From: Aquibacillus halophilus
GTDB lineage: Bacteria > Bacillota > Bacilli > Bacillales > Amphibacillaceae
Assembly: GCF_009649745.1 (NCBI RefSeq)
Contig: NZ_WJNG01000013.1
Coordinates: 62,001 to 126,000, forward strand
Length of the DNA stretch: 64,000 nucleotides
Direction of reading: 5' to 3'
Program-made: the position numbers and the translations under genes
Notes under the pieces: model-generated
Database searches by the model: none
Told to the model about the DNA's origin: nothing
Seen by the model: only the letters and a program-made list of their open reading frames with translations
Shown here: in pieces, positions 26,900-35,372 of the stretch
Layout: each line of letters opens with the position of its first letter
Position numbering within the stretch: position 1 is the stretch's first letter

Positions 26900-28036
26900 T
26901 TAGTTTTTGGTATTGTTCCAAACCTTTTTATCAATTCGATACTTTTCTAACGCTTGCCAATCAATTGGATAGCCAATACCTGCTTCTTCTGGTAATTGTA
27001 CCATTCCATTTTTCATCGTCACTTCTGGTTGAATGATATCTTTTTCCCAATATCTATTAGAGGCAGATGTATCGCCAGGAAATATGAACTGAGGGAGACT
27101 CGCAAGTGCTAGACTATGCGCTCTACCGACACCAGCTTCAAGCATCCCACCACACCAAACTGGAATACTATGTGAGGCGCAATAATCATGAATTTTCTTC
27201 GCCTCTGTAATACCACCAACTCGACCTAACTTAATATTAATAATTTGACAACTTCCTAAAGCAATAGCAGTTTTTGCATTTGAAAATGTATGGATACTTT
27301 CATCCAAGCAGATCGGTGTTACTAACTGACTTTGCAACCTGGCATGATCAATGAAGTCGTCATGAGCAAGTGGCTGTTCGATCATCTGTAAATCAAACAT
27401 ATCTAATTGTTTTAAATGATCAATCTCCTTTAAAGTGTATGCTGAATTTGCATCAACCATCAGTGGAAGCTTTGGAAAATGCTTTCGAACTTCTGTTAGC
27501 ATCTGCGTGTCCCAACTCGGTTTAATTTTCAATTTAACCCTTTTATATCCTTCCTGTACATGGTGATCGATGGTATGTAACAGTTCGGTTATTGAAGACT
27601 GGATTCCAATACTAACTCCTACATCAATTTTTTGCTTAGTTCCACCGATAGCCTTGGCCAAAGAGACCCCATCTTTCTTAGCAAAAAGATCCCAAACCGC
27701 ACCTTCTATTGCTGCTTTTGCCATATTGTTACGGCGAACTGGTTGAAAGCACTCGCTAACTTGATCAGGATGGGTTAATGGTGTTTGAAATATAAGTGGG
27801 ATTAAAAAGGATTCCATTACATGCGCACTTGTTTCAACTGTCTCTTCTGTATACCAAGGGGTTGGAAAAGCGACTGATTCTCCAAAACCTTGGATGCCAT
27901 GTTGATCTACCACTTCGACCACAAAAAAGTCTTTATCCTGAAACGTTCCGAAGCTTGTTGAGAACGGATTTTTCAAACGCATGACTAGTCGATGGAGAAT
28001 TACTTGTTTAATAAAAATTGGTTCGGTTGCTGGCAT
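26900..28036 (-). CDS. menC: MenC-type o-succinylbenzoate synthase / N-acylamino acid racemase family enzyme
   Basis: This 378-residue member of the enolase superfamily has all catalytic residues in place: K168-x-K170 (VKLKIKP), metal ligands D195, E220 and D245, and K269 (INIKLGRVGG). Bacillus MenC dehydrates SHCHC to o-succinylbenzoate for menaquinone; close relatives racemise N-succinylamino acids, and many do both. The gene is not in a men operon here: its neighbours are lipL (convergent) and pta. It could be the MenC of the genome or a dedicated racemase. AGGAGGG precedes the ATG. Confidence 0.82.
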   Translation of the reverse strand: MPATEPIFIKQVILHRLVMRLKNPFSTSFGTFQDKDFFVVEVVDQHGIQGFGESVAFPTPWYTEETVETSAHVMESFLIPLIFQTPLTHPDQVSECFQPVRRNNMAKAAIEGAVWDLFAKKDGVSLAKAIGGTKQKIDVGVSIGIQSSITELLHTIDHHVQEGYKRVKLKIKPSWDTQMLTEVRKHFPKLPLMVDANSAYTLKEIDHLKQLDMFDLQMIEQPLAHDDFIDHARLQSQLVTPICLDESIHTFSNAKTAIALGSCQIINIKLGRVGGITEAKKIHDYCASHSIPVWCGGMLEAGVGRAHSLALASLPQFIFPGDTSASNRYWEKDIIQPEVTMKNGMVQLPEEAGIGYPIDWQALEKYRIDKKVWNNTKN

Positions 28037-28112
28037 GAACTTCCCTCCTAACAGACTCTCTTTTATTTATCTTACTCAACTCGTACAACAATTGAAAGAA
28101 ATTAACCATAAT

Positions 28113-28139
28113 AAAGCCCGAGCTTAGTAGCTCGGGCTT
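28113..28139 (-). terminator. Terminator after pta
   Basis: AAGCCCGAGC (28113-28122) pairs with GCTCGGGCTT (28130-28139). On the minus strand it continues into TTTATTAT. It separates pta from menC, so menC should have its own promoter. Confidence 0.85.
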
Positions 28140-28151
28140 CGATTTAAACTA

Positions 28152-29123
28152 TTATAGTGATTGTGCCGCTGTAATAACAGCTAGTTTATAAACATCCTCT
28201 GAATCACAGCCTCTAGATAAGTCATTCACAGGTTTGTTTAGACCCTGGAGAATCGGACCAACCGCATCAAAGTTACCTAGACGTTGTGCAATTTTATAGC
28301 CTATGTTTCCAGCTTCTAGACTCGGGAAAATAAACACATTTGCATCGCCTTTGATTACAGAGTTTGGCGCTTTTTTCTCTGCAACAGATGGTACGAATGC
28401 TGCATCAAATTGAAATTCTCCATCTAGTACTAAATCGGGATTCTGCTCTTTTGCAATCTTAACCGCGTTAGTCACTTTTTCTGTTTCTTCGGATTGTGCC
28501 GATCCAGCTGTTGAAAAGCTAAGCATTGCTACGCGTGGATCAATATTAAATAGTCCTGCAGTCTCAGCGCTTGCTAAAGCAATTTCTGCTAAATCTTGAC
28601 TATTGGGAGCTATATTTATGGCGCAATCAGCAAACACGTATTTTTCTTCATCACGGACCATTATAAAGACCCCTGAGGTTTTCTTAATTCCAGGCTTTGT
28701 TTTAATTATTTGTAATGCAGGACGAACAGTATCAGCAGTTGAATGTGTAGCACCACTAACAAGGCCGTCAGCTTCATTCATGTAGACTAGCATCGTTCCA
28801 AAATAGTTCCCATCGAGAAGTAGTTCACGCGCAGCTTCTTCTGTTACTTTTCCTTTGCGTCGTTCTACAAAGCTTGTTACCATTTCATCGAATTTGGAAT
28901 AATTACTTGGATCAAAAATCTCTGTGTTGGCAATATCCACACCAAATTCTCTTGCCTTCTGTTGTACTTCTTCTTCTTTTCCAATTAGTACAGGAATCAA
29001 AATACCTTCAGCTCCAAGTTGACTAGAGGCAGTTAGGATTCTTTCATCTAAAGCTTCAGGGAACACGACACGTCTAGCATTTTCTTTCAAACTCTCTTTC
29101 ATCTTTGCAAATAAATCACTCAT
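28152..29123 (-). CDS. pta: Phosphate acetyltransferase
   Basis: Pta converts acetyl-CoA and phosphate to acetyl phosphate in overflow acetate metabolism. The 323-residue protein begins MSDLFAKMKES and has VVFPEALDERIL, SGATHSTADTVRPALQ (the CoA-binding family signature) and the C-terminal GNIGYKIAQRLG and GCDSEDVYKLA. The internal ATG at 29123 is chosen because GGAGGG is seven bases upstream and the length then equals B. subtilis Pta; the open frame starts 22 codons earlier. Regulation may involve the dyad upstream. Confidence 0.96.
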   Translation of the reverse strand: MSDLFAKMKESLKENARRVVFPEALDERILTASSQLGAEGILIPVLIGKEEEVQQKAREFGVDIANTEIFDPSNYSKFDEMVTSFVERRKGKVTEEAARELLLDGNYFGTMLVYMNEADGLVSGATHSTADTVRPALQIIKTKPGIKKTSGVFIMVRDEEKYVFADCAINIAPNSQDLAEIALASAETAGLFNIDPRVAMLSFSTAGSAQSEETEKVTNAVKIAKEQNPDLVLDGEFQFDAAFVPSVAEKKAPNSVIKGDANVFIFPSLEAGNIGYKIAQRLGNFDAVGPILQGLNKPVNDLSRGCDSEDVYKLAVITAAQSL

Positions 29124-29242
29124 CTGTTTACCCTCCAACATTTCATCTGTTATATATGATACGCCTTTTTGTGTATGAATGAAAGTCATACGGAAATACT
29201 ACCTATAAAGTTTTTTACCTTTGCCACTAATTGTTCAAAACT

Positions 29243-29260
29243 TTGTCAAAACAATGACAA
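29243..29260 (-). promoter_or_regulatory. Rex-like dyad upstream of pta
   Basis: TTGTCAAAACAATGACAA resembles the two dyads in front of the fused permeases and the 18-bp Rex operator pattern. It lies 120 bases before the pta start and overlaps a second half-site, TTGTTCAAAAC, just to its left. Binding by the NADH-responsive repressor Rex is an inference. No catabolite-response element was recognised in the pta upstream region. Confidence 0.35.
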
Positions 29261-29418
29261 TTTTTCCTTTATTACTAGATTAATTTTTTAGTTTATTGCT
29301 TACTAAGTACTGTAGTTAAAGCATTTACTCGATTTTCCTTGTTAGTACCCTTATACTGATTACCTTTCCCTAATTATGTTATATTAAAAACATCACGGAA
29401 CATTGAAGGAGAGATTAT

Positions 29419-30168
29419 ATGGCTGAAGCAGTAGAAACCATGGATGGGTGGTATTGTTTACATGACTTAAGAGCAATTGATTGGATTTCGTGGAAGCTTG
29501 CACCAAGTGAAGAACGTCAAGCTGCTATTACTGAGTTCCAAGAATTATTAACAACATGGGATACCGTTGAGCAAAACAAAAATGGTAGCCATGCACTTTA
29601 TAGCATACTGGGACATAAGGCAGATTTTATCTTTATGATTCTTCGCCCGACGATGAAGGAATTGAGTGAAGTTGAGTTAGCGTTCAACAAATCAAAGTTA
29701 GCCGATTTCACTACTCAAACTTATTCCTATGTATCAATCGTTGAGCTTTCTAAGTATATGGTGAAAGAAGGACAAGAGGATCCTGAACAATCTCCTGAAG
29801 TACAGGCAAGGTTGAAGCCAAAACTTCCTAAATGGGATCACATTTGTTTTTACCCAATGGACAAGCGTCGCCAGGGCAATGATAACTGGTATGCACTTCC
29901 GATGGAGGATCGAAAAAAGCTTATGTATGAGCATGGAATGACTGGCAGAAAGTATGCAGGAAAAATTCGTCAAATTATTACAGGTTCCATGGGACTTGAT
30001 GATTGGGAATGGAGTGTTACCCTATTCGCACATGATGCATTACAGATCAAGAAGCTGGTTTCTGAAATGCGTTTTGATGAAGTAACCACTCGTTACGGTG
30101 ATTTCGGTTCCTTTTATGTTGGGAACATCTTAACTAAAGAAGAAGTTCCATCCTTTTTCCACGTTTAA
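29419..30168 (+). CDS. hemQ: Coproheme decarboxylase (HemQ/ChdC)
   Basis: HemQ performs the last step of the Gram-positive coproporphyrin-dependent heme pathway, the H2O2-driven decarboxylation of coproheme to heme b. The 249-residue protein has the chlorite-dismutase-like double domain with catalytic Tyr145 and Lys149 in [11 protein letters not shown] and the proximal His172 in [14 protein letters not shown]. Length and residue numbering match Geobacillus and Listeria HemQ. GAAGGAG precedes the ATG. B. subtilis YwfI next to pta is the orthologue. Confidence 0.96.
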   Translation: MAEAVETMDGWYCLHDLRAIDWISWKLAPSEERQAAITEFQELLTTWDTVEQNKNGSHALYSILGHKADFIFMILRPTMKELSEVELAFNKSKLADFTTQTYSYVSIVELSKYMVKEGQEDPEQSPEVQARLKPKLPKWDHICFYPMDKRRQGNDNWYALPMEDRKKLMYEHGMTGRKYAGKIRQIITGSMGLDDWEWSVTLFAHDALQIKKLVSEMRFDEVTTRYGDFGSFYVGNILTKEEVPSFFHV

Positions 30169-30184
30169 TTGAATATTATATGTT

Positions 30185-30224
30185 ACTAGACGTTTAACGA
30201 TTGTTAAGCGTCTAGTTTTTTTTT
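30185..30224 (+). terminator. Terminator after hemQ
   Basis: ACTAGACGTTTAAC (30185-30198) pairs with GTTAAGCGTCTAGT (30203-30216), followed by eight T residues. Confidence 0.93.
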
Positions 30225-30239
30225 ATTTTTTGTTGTTTT

Positions 30240-30269
30240 AATCATTCCCTCAGTCTTATTTGCATACAT
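30240..30269 (+). promoter_or_regulatory. Candidate sigma-E promoter of cwlJ
   Basis: CATACAT (30263-30269) fits the sigma-E -10 consensus CATACANT. AATCATT (30240-30246) is a possible -35 at 16 bp. In B. subtilis cwlJ is transcribed by sigma-E in the mother cell. The leader then carries a GTTCG-taaac-CGAAC dyad (30286-30300). The promoter call is tentative. Confidence 0.35.
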
Positions 30270-30347
30270 ATGGGTATTAGAGTATGTTCGTAAACCGAAC
30301 GTATATATTTCCTATGATTATGTCTTGCAACAAAGAGAGGTGACATC

Positions 30348-30770
30348 TTGGCAGTCATTCAACACACGGAGGAAGATGTTAAAATGCTCGCGCGTTTAAT
30401 GAGAGCTGAAGCAGAAGGTGATGGTCAGTTAGGTATGCTAATGGCTGGAAACACCGGAGTAAATCGCGTACGCACTAGTTGTTTGGATTTTGAGAATATA
30501 AGAAATATCAGGGATATGGTTTTTCAGAGCCCCGGAGGATTTGAAGCTACACAAAAGGGCTACTTTTACCAACGGGCAAGACAGCAGGACATTGACCTTG
30601 CAAGGAAGATTATTAAAGGCGAAAAACATCATCCAGCAAGCAATTCCCTTTGGTTTTTCAGACCAGAAGGTAACTGTCCTGAGCAATGGTTTAATCAATG
30701 GAATTCAGGACGATACAAGTCACATTGTTTCTTTAGTCCGTTAGAATCAGAATGTCCAGAAGTCTTTTAA
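30348..30770 (+). CDS. cwlJ: Spore cortex-lytic hydrolase CwlJ
   Basis: CwlJ degrades spore cortex peptidoglycan (muramic-delta-lactam cortex) during germination and is itself without a signal peptide, being placed in the coat by the mother cell. The 140-residue protein is essentially one Hydrolase_2 (SleB-type) domain: ARLMRAEAEGDGQLGMLMAG with the catalytic Glu, an NVxVNR-like AGNTGVNRV, and PSNSLWFFRP-like HPASNSLWFF. The TTG start at 30348 follows AAAGAGGTGA. The next gene is gerQ, whose product is needed for CwlJ localisation. Confidence 0.95.
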   Translation: MAVIQHTEEDVKMLARLMRAEAEGDGQLGMLMAGNTGVNRVRTSCLDFENIRNIRDMVFQSPGGFEATQKGYFYQRARQQDIDLARKIIKGEKHHPASNSLWFFRPEGNCPEQWFNQWNSGRYKSHCFFSPLESECPEVF

Positions 30771-30834
30771 ATGCTAACAAGTAGCGTGGATTAAAGACTT
30801 AATATTAATTATTCGAGGGGAGAGGTAATTCAAC

Positions 30835-31380
30835 ATGAGTGATGAAAAACGACAAACACCAGCACCAAGCGGGTATCCTACGGGGGCTGCAGGCTACCCT
30901 TCAGGAGCTAGCGGGTACACATTAGGAACTCCAAACTATCCTAGTCAGGGTTATGGAGGAAGTCAGCCATATTATCAACAACCACAAGCAATGCCAACAC
31001 CACAGGCTGCCCAGCCAGGTTATTATCAACCAGGTATGCAGGTCAATCCTTATCAAGCACAACCTAATGTTTCACAAGTCCCAGGTATGCTTCCAATAGA
31101 GGAATCATATATTGAGAACATTTTGCGGTTGAACAAAGGAAAAATCGCAACCATCTACATGACTTTTGAAAATAACGAACGCTGGAATGCAAAGATTTTT
31201 AAAGGTGTTGTGGAAGCTGCAGGAAGAGACCACATAATTATAAGTGATCCTGAAACAGGTAAGCGCTATGTATTATTAATGGTTTATTTGGATTACATGA
31301 CGTTTGACGAAGAATTGAACTATGAATATCCATACGGCGCTGCCGGTGCAGGTCAATTAGCTACTTATCCTCCAAGATAA
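30835..31380 (+). CDS. gerQ: Spore coat protein GerQ
   Basis: GerQ is an inner-coat protein, cross-linked by transglutaminase in B. subtilis, that keeps CwlJ in the spore. The 181-residue product has a low-complexity Gly/Tyr/Pro/Gln N-terminal half (residues 1-85, with many YP and QP steps) and a conserved C-terminal domain from about residue 88: LPIEESYIENILRLNKGK, ERWNAKIFKGVVEAAGRDHI and YLDYMTFDEELNY. GGGGAGAGG precedes the ATG. Order and spacing with cwlJ are as in B. subtilis. Confidence 0.95.
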   Translation: MSDEKRQTPAPSGYPTGAAGYPSGASGYTLGTPNYPSQGYGGSQPYYQQPQAMPTPQAAQPGYYQPGMQVNPYQAQPNVSQVPGMLPIEESYIENILRLNKGKIATIYMTFENNERWNAKIFKGVVEAAGRDHIIISDPETGKRYVLLMVYLDYMTFDEELNYEYPYGAAGAGQLATYPPR

Positions 31381-31433
31381 GTTTCTATATACAGCACAAC
31401 GATTCATTAATACTCTGATTTTCCTCCACTTTA

Positions 31434-31470
31434 AAACCCTTGCTACTGGTTATCAGCAAGGGTTTCTTGT
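31434..31470 (+). terminator. Terminator after cwlJ-gerQ
   Basis: AAACCCTTGCT (31434-31444) pairs with AGCAAGGGTTT (31455-31465), followed by C and TTG-TTTT. Confidence 0.85.
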
Positions 31471-31512
31471 TTTCCTATATTCTAAACTATCTTCGGACAG
31501 GGGGTTAATTGT

Positions 31513-31761
31513 ATGAAACATCCATACCAAAGATTTTTTCAACTTCAAGTACTAATGATGATTCTAACAGTGATTTTTGGAATTATATCTTTAGTAAAAG
31601 GCAGTATGTTATTAGCTCTACTGACTTGTTTTACTTTAGCCCTTAGCTTTGCATTTGAAGGCATGGTAGAATTTAAAAAGCAGAATACCTTCCCGTTTGC
31701 TCAACAACTACTAAGAGCAGTTATTATTATTATTTTCGTTAGTTTCTTATATTTTAAATGA
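31513..31761 (+). CDS. Small membrane protein of unknown function (82 aa)
   Basis: I do not recognise a family. The 82-residue protein has three hydrophobic segments (about 11-27, 30-48 and 63-81) with a short polar stretch EFKKQN between the last two. AGGGGG lies nine bases before the ATG. Its last eight bases overlap the 3' end of the convergent ywdK gene, and no terminator separates them. Some Bacillaceae carry similar small membrane proteins near ywdK. Confidence 0.65.
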   Translation: MKHPYQRFFQLQVLMMILTVIFGIISLVKGSMLLALLTCFTLALSFAFEGMVEFKKQNTFPFAQQLLRAVIIIIFVSFLYFK

Positions 31762-32122
31762 ATTTAATTATAGCATAGCCTAATATTACCCAACCAATTA
31801 GAAAAGCTAATCCGCCTAACGGTGTAATCATTGCAAAGGTCTTAATCCCTGTTGGTGCATAGATATACAAGCTACCAGAGAAAAGTATAATACCAGCAAG
31901 GAAGAACCATCCAGCTGTCACAAAGCCTGTTGCTTGAAATTTACCTATTAATAATGCTGTAACAAGTAAGGCGATTGTATGGAACATCTGATACGTTACA
32001 GCTTTTTCCCATGTTTTTATTGCTTTTTCAGTCAGCTTTCCTTCGAGACCATGAGTGCCGAAAGCTCCTAAGGCAACAGCTAAAAATCCATTAATCACGC
32101 CTAAAAGAAGAAATATTTTCAT
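31754..32122 (-). CDS. ywdK: DUF423 membrane protein YwdK
   Basis: This 122-residue integral membrane protein has four hydrophobic segments and the DUF423 signatures NGFLAVALGAFGTHGLEGKL near the N terminus and ITPLGGLAFLIGW near the C terminus. Function is unknown across the family. GGAGG precedes the ATG. It follows ywdI by 15 bases and is probably co-transcribed with it, as the pair is in B. subtilis. Confidence 0.92.
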   Translation of the reverse strand: MKIFLLLGVINGFLAVALGAFGTHGLEGKLTEKAIKTWEKAVTYQMFHTIALLVTALLIGKFQATGFVTAGWFFLAGIILFSGSLYIYAPTGIKTFAMITPLGGLAFLIGWVILGYAIIKFI

Positions 32123-32137
32123 TTTGTTCCTCCACCT

Positions 32138-32422
32138 TTAAAAATCGAATATTGATTTACCGTTTGCTTCCTCATGATCTACTTTTGTAGTCGTTTTCGT
32201 ATCATTAGCGTTGTTGAATTTCTTATTAGGTAACTGACCGACATCACCTATCATTTTTTTCAATTCTAGATCTTGGTCAGTTTCTTTATCTTCTAGTAAT
32301 AGATCACAAAGTAGACGTATCGCATGAATATGTTCTCTCACAGCCTTCTGTTCGTTGACTGCTGATGCCTTCTTTAACTCTGACATCATTTTTGTTAATA
32401 TCGTGTTATTTGATATCGCCAA
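32138..32422 (-). CDS. ywdI: YwdI family protein (DUF5327)
   Basis: This 94-residue soluble protein is helical in its first half (KMMSELKKASAVNEQKAVREH, IHAIRLLCDLLLE), matching B. subtilis YwdI. A polar Asn/Thr/Lys-rich linker follows, then a C-terminal SIFDF. Function is unknown. GGGAGGGAGA lies directly upstream of the TTG at 32422; the longer open frame begins inside that ribosome-binding site and is rejected. ywdK follows at once. Confidence 0.82.
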   Translation of the reverse strand: MAISNNTILTKMMSELKKASAVNEQKAVREHIHAIRLLCDLLLEDKETDQDLELKKMIGDVGQLPNKKFNNANDTKTTTKVDHEEANGKSIFDF

Positions 32423-32496
32423 GGATCTCCCTCCCAACTTTGATAATAGCTTAACATATTCAGCTATAGGATATCAGAGCTATCATTTAAAATAAG

Positions 32497-33834
32497 TTAG
32501 ATAAGCTCTAATGCATTTAGAAAAATAATAATGATTAACACTGGTACAATATAACGGATCATTATATACCATAAACCCCTGAGTGGAGAGTTTGTTAAAT
32601 CTGTTGAATCGAAAGCTTCGCGTTTTGTGAAATACCAGCCTATAAATATCGCCATCGCAAGTCCACCTAATGGTAAGAAAATATTAGATGCAACAAAGTC
32701 CATTGAATCCATAATATTTAAATTACCAATTGGAGAAACATCAGATAAGACACCCATACCTAACGATGCAGCAACACCTAACCCAAACATGATAGAACCC
32801 GTAACAATTGATGCAAATCTTCTACTCCAATTGTTTACACGAATAAGGTAAGCTACTGGAACTTCTAATAATGAAATAGACGAAGATATCGCTGCAAGAG
32901 TTAGAGATAAGAAAAATAGAATACCTACAAATCCACCAAAAGGCATTTGTGCAAAAATATCAGGTAAAATGATGAATACTAGCTTTGGACCTGAATCAGG
33001 TGCAACTTGAAAAGCAAAGACGGCTGGAAAAATAACAATACCAGAGATAACCGCAAATAGTGTATCCATAATTCCGATGCCGACAGTTGCTCCTGGTAAA
33101 CTGTGTTGTTTTGATAGATAACTGCCATATGTCATCATCGTCCCTACCCCTAGACTTAGCGAGAAAAATGCTTGTCCAAGTGCCGCTATATATACGGATG
33201 GATCATCCAAAACAGACCAATCGGGTTGAAATAGAAATTTCACACCCTCCATCGCTCCTTCTAAAGACAAGCTATAGGCTGCCAAAAGAAGTAGAAGAAT
33301 AGCTAGTGTGGGCATAAATAATTTATTAGCAAACTCGATGCCTTTTTTCACTCCAGTAAGAACAATAAAGATAGTAATAATCATAAACAGTCCATGCCAA
33401 AACAATGGTTGATAGACTGATGTAATAAAGGAGTCAAATACAAATCCATATCCTTCAGCTGGTACAGAAAATAACCGACCTGTTAAATAGTTCCAAAGGT
33501 AAAACATCGACCAGCCTGCGACAACACTGTAAAAGCCTAATATTAAAAAAGCTGCTCCAATCCCCATAAAGCCTGCAAGGAACCAAGGTGTTCCTGGAGC
33601 TAACTTTTGGTAAGAACCAACCACATCACTTTGTGCTCTTCGACCTATGCTTACTTCTGTTAATAACAGGGGGATTCCAATTAGTAATATGCTCGCCAAG
33701 TAAATGATTAAAAATGCTCCGCCTCCGTTTTCTCCTGCTACATAGGAAAACCTCCATATGTTCCCTAATCCAACAGCAGAGCCCATTGCAGCTAGCATGA
33801 ATCCAAGCTTTGATGCCCAGCTTTCTCTTTGCAT
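32497..33834 (-). CDS. Neurotransmitter:sodium symporter family transporter
   Basis: This 445-residue NSS (LeuT-fold) transporter imports an amino acid or related solute with Na+. The first helix carries LGFMLAAMGSAVGLGNIWRF, with the unwound GSAVGLGN substrate/sodium site. GENGGGAFLIIY and about 11-12 membrane segments follow; bacterial members of this short type lack TM12. B. subtilis YhdH and YocR are relatives. The ATG at 33834 (MQRESWASKLGF) fits the family start and follows GGAAGGAG; an upstream ATG at 33855 has no ribosome-binding site. The substrate is unknown. Confidence 0.9.
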   Translation of the reverse strand: MQRESWASKLGFMLAAMGSAVGLGNIWRFSYVAGENGGGAFLIIYLASILLIGIPLLLTEVSIGRRAQSDVVGSYQKLAPGTPWFLAGFMGIGAAFLILGFYSVVAGWSMFYLWNYLTGRLFSVPAEGYGFVFDSFITSVYQPLFWHGLFMIITIFIVLTGVKKGIEFANKLFMPTLAILLLLLAAYSLSLEGAMEGVKFLFQPDWSVLDDPSVYIAALGQAFFSLSLGVGTMMTYGSYLSKQHSLPGATVGIGIMDTLFAVISGIVIFPAVFAFQVAPDSGPKLVFIILPDIFAQMPFGGFVGILFFLSLTLAAISSSISLLEVPVAYLIRVNNWSRRFASIVTGSIMFGLGVAASLGMGVLSDVSPIGNLNIMDSMDFVASNIFLPLGGLAMAIFIGWYFTKREAFDSTDLTNSPLRGLWYIMIRYIVPVLIIIIFLNALELI

Positions 33835-33929
33835 GTTTGTTCTAGCTCCTTCCATACCTACATTTCAGAATTCCTATTTTACCATGTAAACGAATAAATC
33901 GGAAAAATTTTTGATAGATTGTATTATTG

Positions 33930-34470
33930 ATTTGTGCTAGTTTATTTATAGAGTCCTTTGGATAGTTTGTTGCTACCGATACTTCACTATTATAAGTTGA
34001 GTGCAACCAACGCTTCGGAAAAACACTCGCTTTCCATGGGGAACGCCTCAGCCTCCTCGCTCGTAAAGAACACTCACTGTGGGGTCTTCAGACTGTTCCT
34101 TTCCCATAGGAGTCTCGCATTTTTCCGAAGCTTAAAATAGCTTTCTTTTCAAGTGAGAAGTCTTCAAGTGAGAAGAATTAAAAAACGTTTATTTCATAAA
34201 ATATCACTCAATAATCAGGGGATATTTACCATCGCAGACAGAATACCTGTAATTCTATAGTAATGCGTGTACTTCCTATGGCTGTGCAATGTTGTGTTTG
34301 CAATTACACTTATATGGTAGTTGATTGAAGTAGAGGGCAGTCGACTCCTGCGGGAAAAGCAACAGCTGAAAATCCCACAGGAAGTGGTTTTCTTCCGAGG
34401 AAGTTGAAGCGTTGCCCGCGGAAAGCGACTACCCGGAACGGAAATCAACATGAAAATTATGTAGCAAGGG
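33930..34470. repeat. Composite palindromic repeat, locus 5 (complete pair)
   Basis: The gap between the NSS gene and the TIGR02206 gene is filled by this copy. Unit one is 34012-34131, with a perfect 12-bp outer stem GCTTCGGAAAAA / TTTTTCCGAAGC. Its terminal hairpin (GCTCGTAAAGAACACTCAC) is degraded. Unit two is 34323-34446 (GGGCAGTCG region with GCGACTACCC; terminal GGAAG/CTTCC). The end motifs are poorly conserved. The right side reaches to within 10-30 bases of the next gene's ribosome-binding site. Confidence 0.8.
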
Positions 34471-34478
34471 GTGGTTTG

Positions 34479-35213
34479 TTGTCTAATTGGTTCGGCCTTT
34501 CCATTGATCAAGCATTTTACCCGTTTGGTATAAGCCACAATATTATGCTAGCTATATATTTAATTGGTATTATCTCTATGCTTTGCATTTACAAGCAAAT
34601 TATTAACAATACCACTTTCTATCAAGCAATTAGATGGTTATTTTTCTTTCTGCTACTTTTTTCTGAAATCTCATACCAGTTGTGGGCAGCAGTCAACGGT
34701 GTTTGGAACCTTAGAGATCATATGCCTTTACATCTTTGTGGGGTTGCATCAATTATAGCAATGATTGCCTTACTTTTTAATAAAGAAAAGCTCATTCAAT
34801 TTGCTTTTTTCATAGGAATTATACCCGCATTTTTGGCTTTAGTAACACCGGAATTACCATATGACTATCAGCATTTTCGGTTTTGGAAATTTTTTGTTCA
34901 TCATATTGTTATTTCCTGGGCATGTGTCTTTCTTATACTTACAAGCACCGCTAGGATTACGTTCAAATCTTTTATTGGTTCTTTCTGTATATTAGTTGGT
35001 TATGGCATTTTTATTGGAATACTTATTAATCCTCTATTAGGTTCTAATTATTTATATTTATCAAATACACCGACGGCCTCGACTCCGTTAAACTTTTTCG
35101 GCACAGGATTCTGGTACTATAGTAATCTAGGCTTAGTAACTCTTTCAGTCTTTTTTCTATTGTTTGTCTGTTACTCATTATACGAGAAGCACCAACTTAA
35201 AAAAGTGCATTAA
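34479..35213 (+). CDS. TIGR02206-family integral membrane protein
   Basis: This membrane protein of about 244 residues has seven hydrophobic segments. Family-like stretches include FYPFGISHNIMLA, DHMPLHLCGVASIIAM (the HLPLHLC-type motif) and YQHFRFWKFFVHH. B. subtilis YwaF belongs to the same family; function is unknown. A longer frame begins at an ATG within the repeat element (34404), but it encodes repeat sequence. AAGGGG (34466-34471) is seven bases from TTG 34479, which starts the conserved region. TTG 34476 is an alternative. Confidence 0.82.
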   Translation: MSNWFGLSIDQAFYPFGISHNIMLAIYLIGIISMLCIYKQIINNTTFYQAIRWLFFFLLLFSEISYQLWAAVNGVWNLRDHMPLHLCGVASIIAMIALLFNKEKLIQFAFFIGIIPAFLALVTPELPYDYQHFRFWKFFVHHIVISWACVFLILTSTARITFKSFIGSFCILVGYGIFIGILINPLLGSNYLYLSNTPTASTPLNFFGTGFWYYSNLGLVTLSVFFLLFVCYSLYEKHQLKKVH

Positions 35214-35217
35214 AAAT

Positions 35218-35240
35218 GCCTCGGCATTAATATCCGAGGC
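35218..35240 (+). terminator. Terminator after the TIGR02206 gene
   Basis: GCCTCGG (35218-35224) pairs with CCGAGGC (35234-35240), followed by A+T-rich sequence with TTATTTT. It is also placed to act on the minus strand for the 37-codon ORF. Confidence 0.75.
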
Positions 35241-35258
35241 ACCATTATTTTAATTTAG

Positions 35259-35372
35259 TTATTTTGCCAAATGTTTTTTATACAACCATAATAAAAATTC
35301 CCATTCTTTGTCATGAAGATTTCGGTTTAATTTAGATTCCATACTCCTAGCAAACCATGAGAAATTTTCCAT
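35259..35372 (-). CDS. 37-residue ORF with a strong ribosome-binding site
   Basis: I do not recognise this ORF. It encodes a 37-residue basic, tryptophan-rich peptide starting MENFSWFARSMESKLN and ending WLYKKHLAK, likely one amphipathic helix. AGGAGG lies eight bases before the ATG, a start-site quality rarely found by chance. It is downstream of the GH65 gene on the same strand, after that operon's probable terminator (35521-35556). Two features favour reality: the ribosome-binding site and the terminator that follows. Conservation was not tested. Confidence 0.55.
   Translation of the reverse strand: MENFSWFARSMESKLNRNLHDKEWEFLLWLYKKHLAK

Noticed and set aside
33958-34140. 60-codon frame before the TIGR02206 gene
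   Set aside because: Falls in the first unit of locus 5, with no ribosome-binding site.
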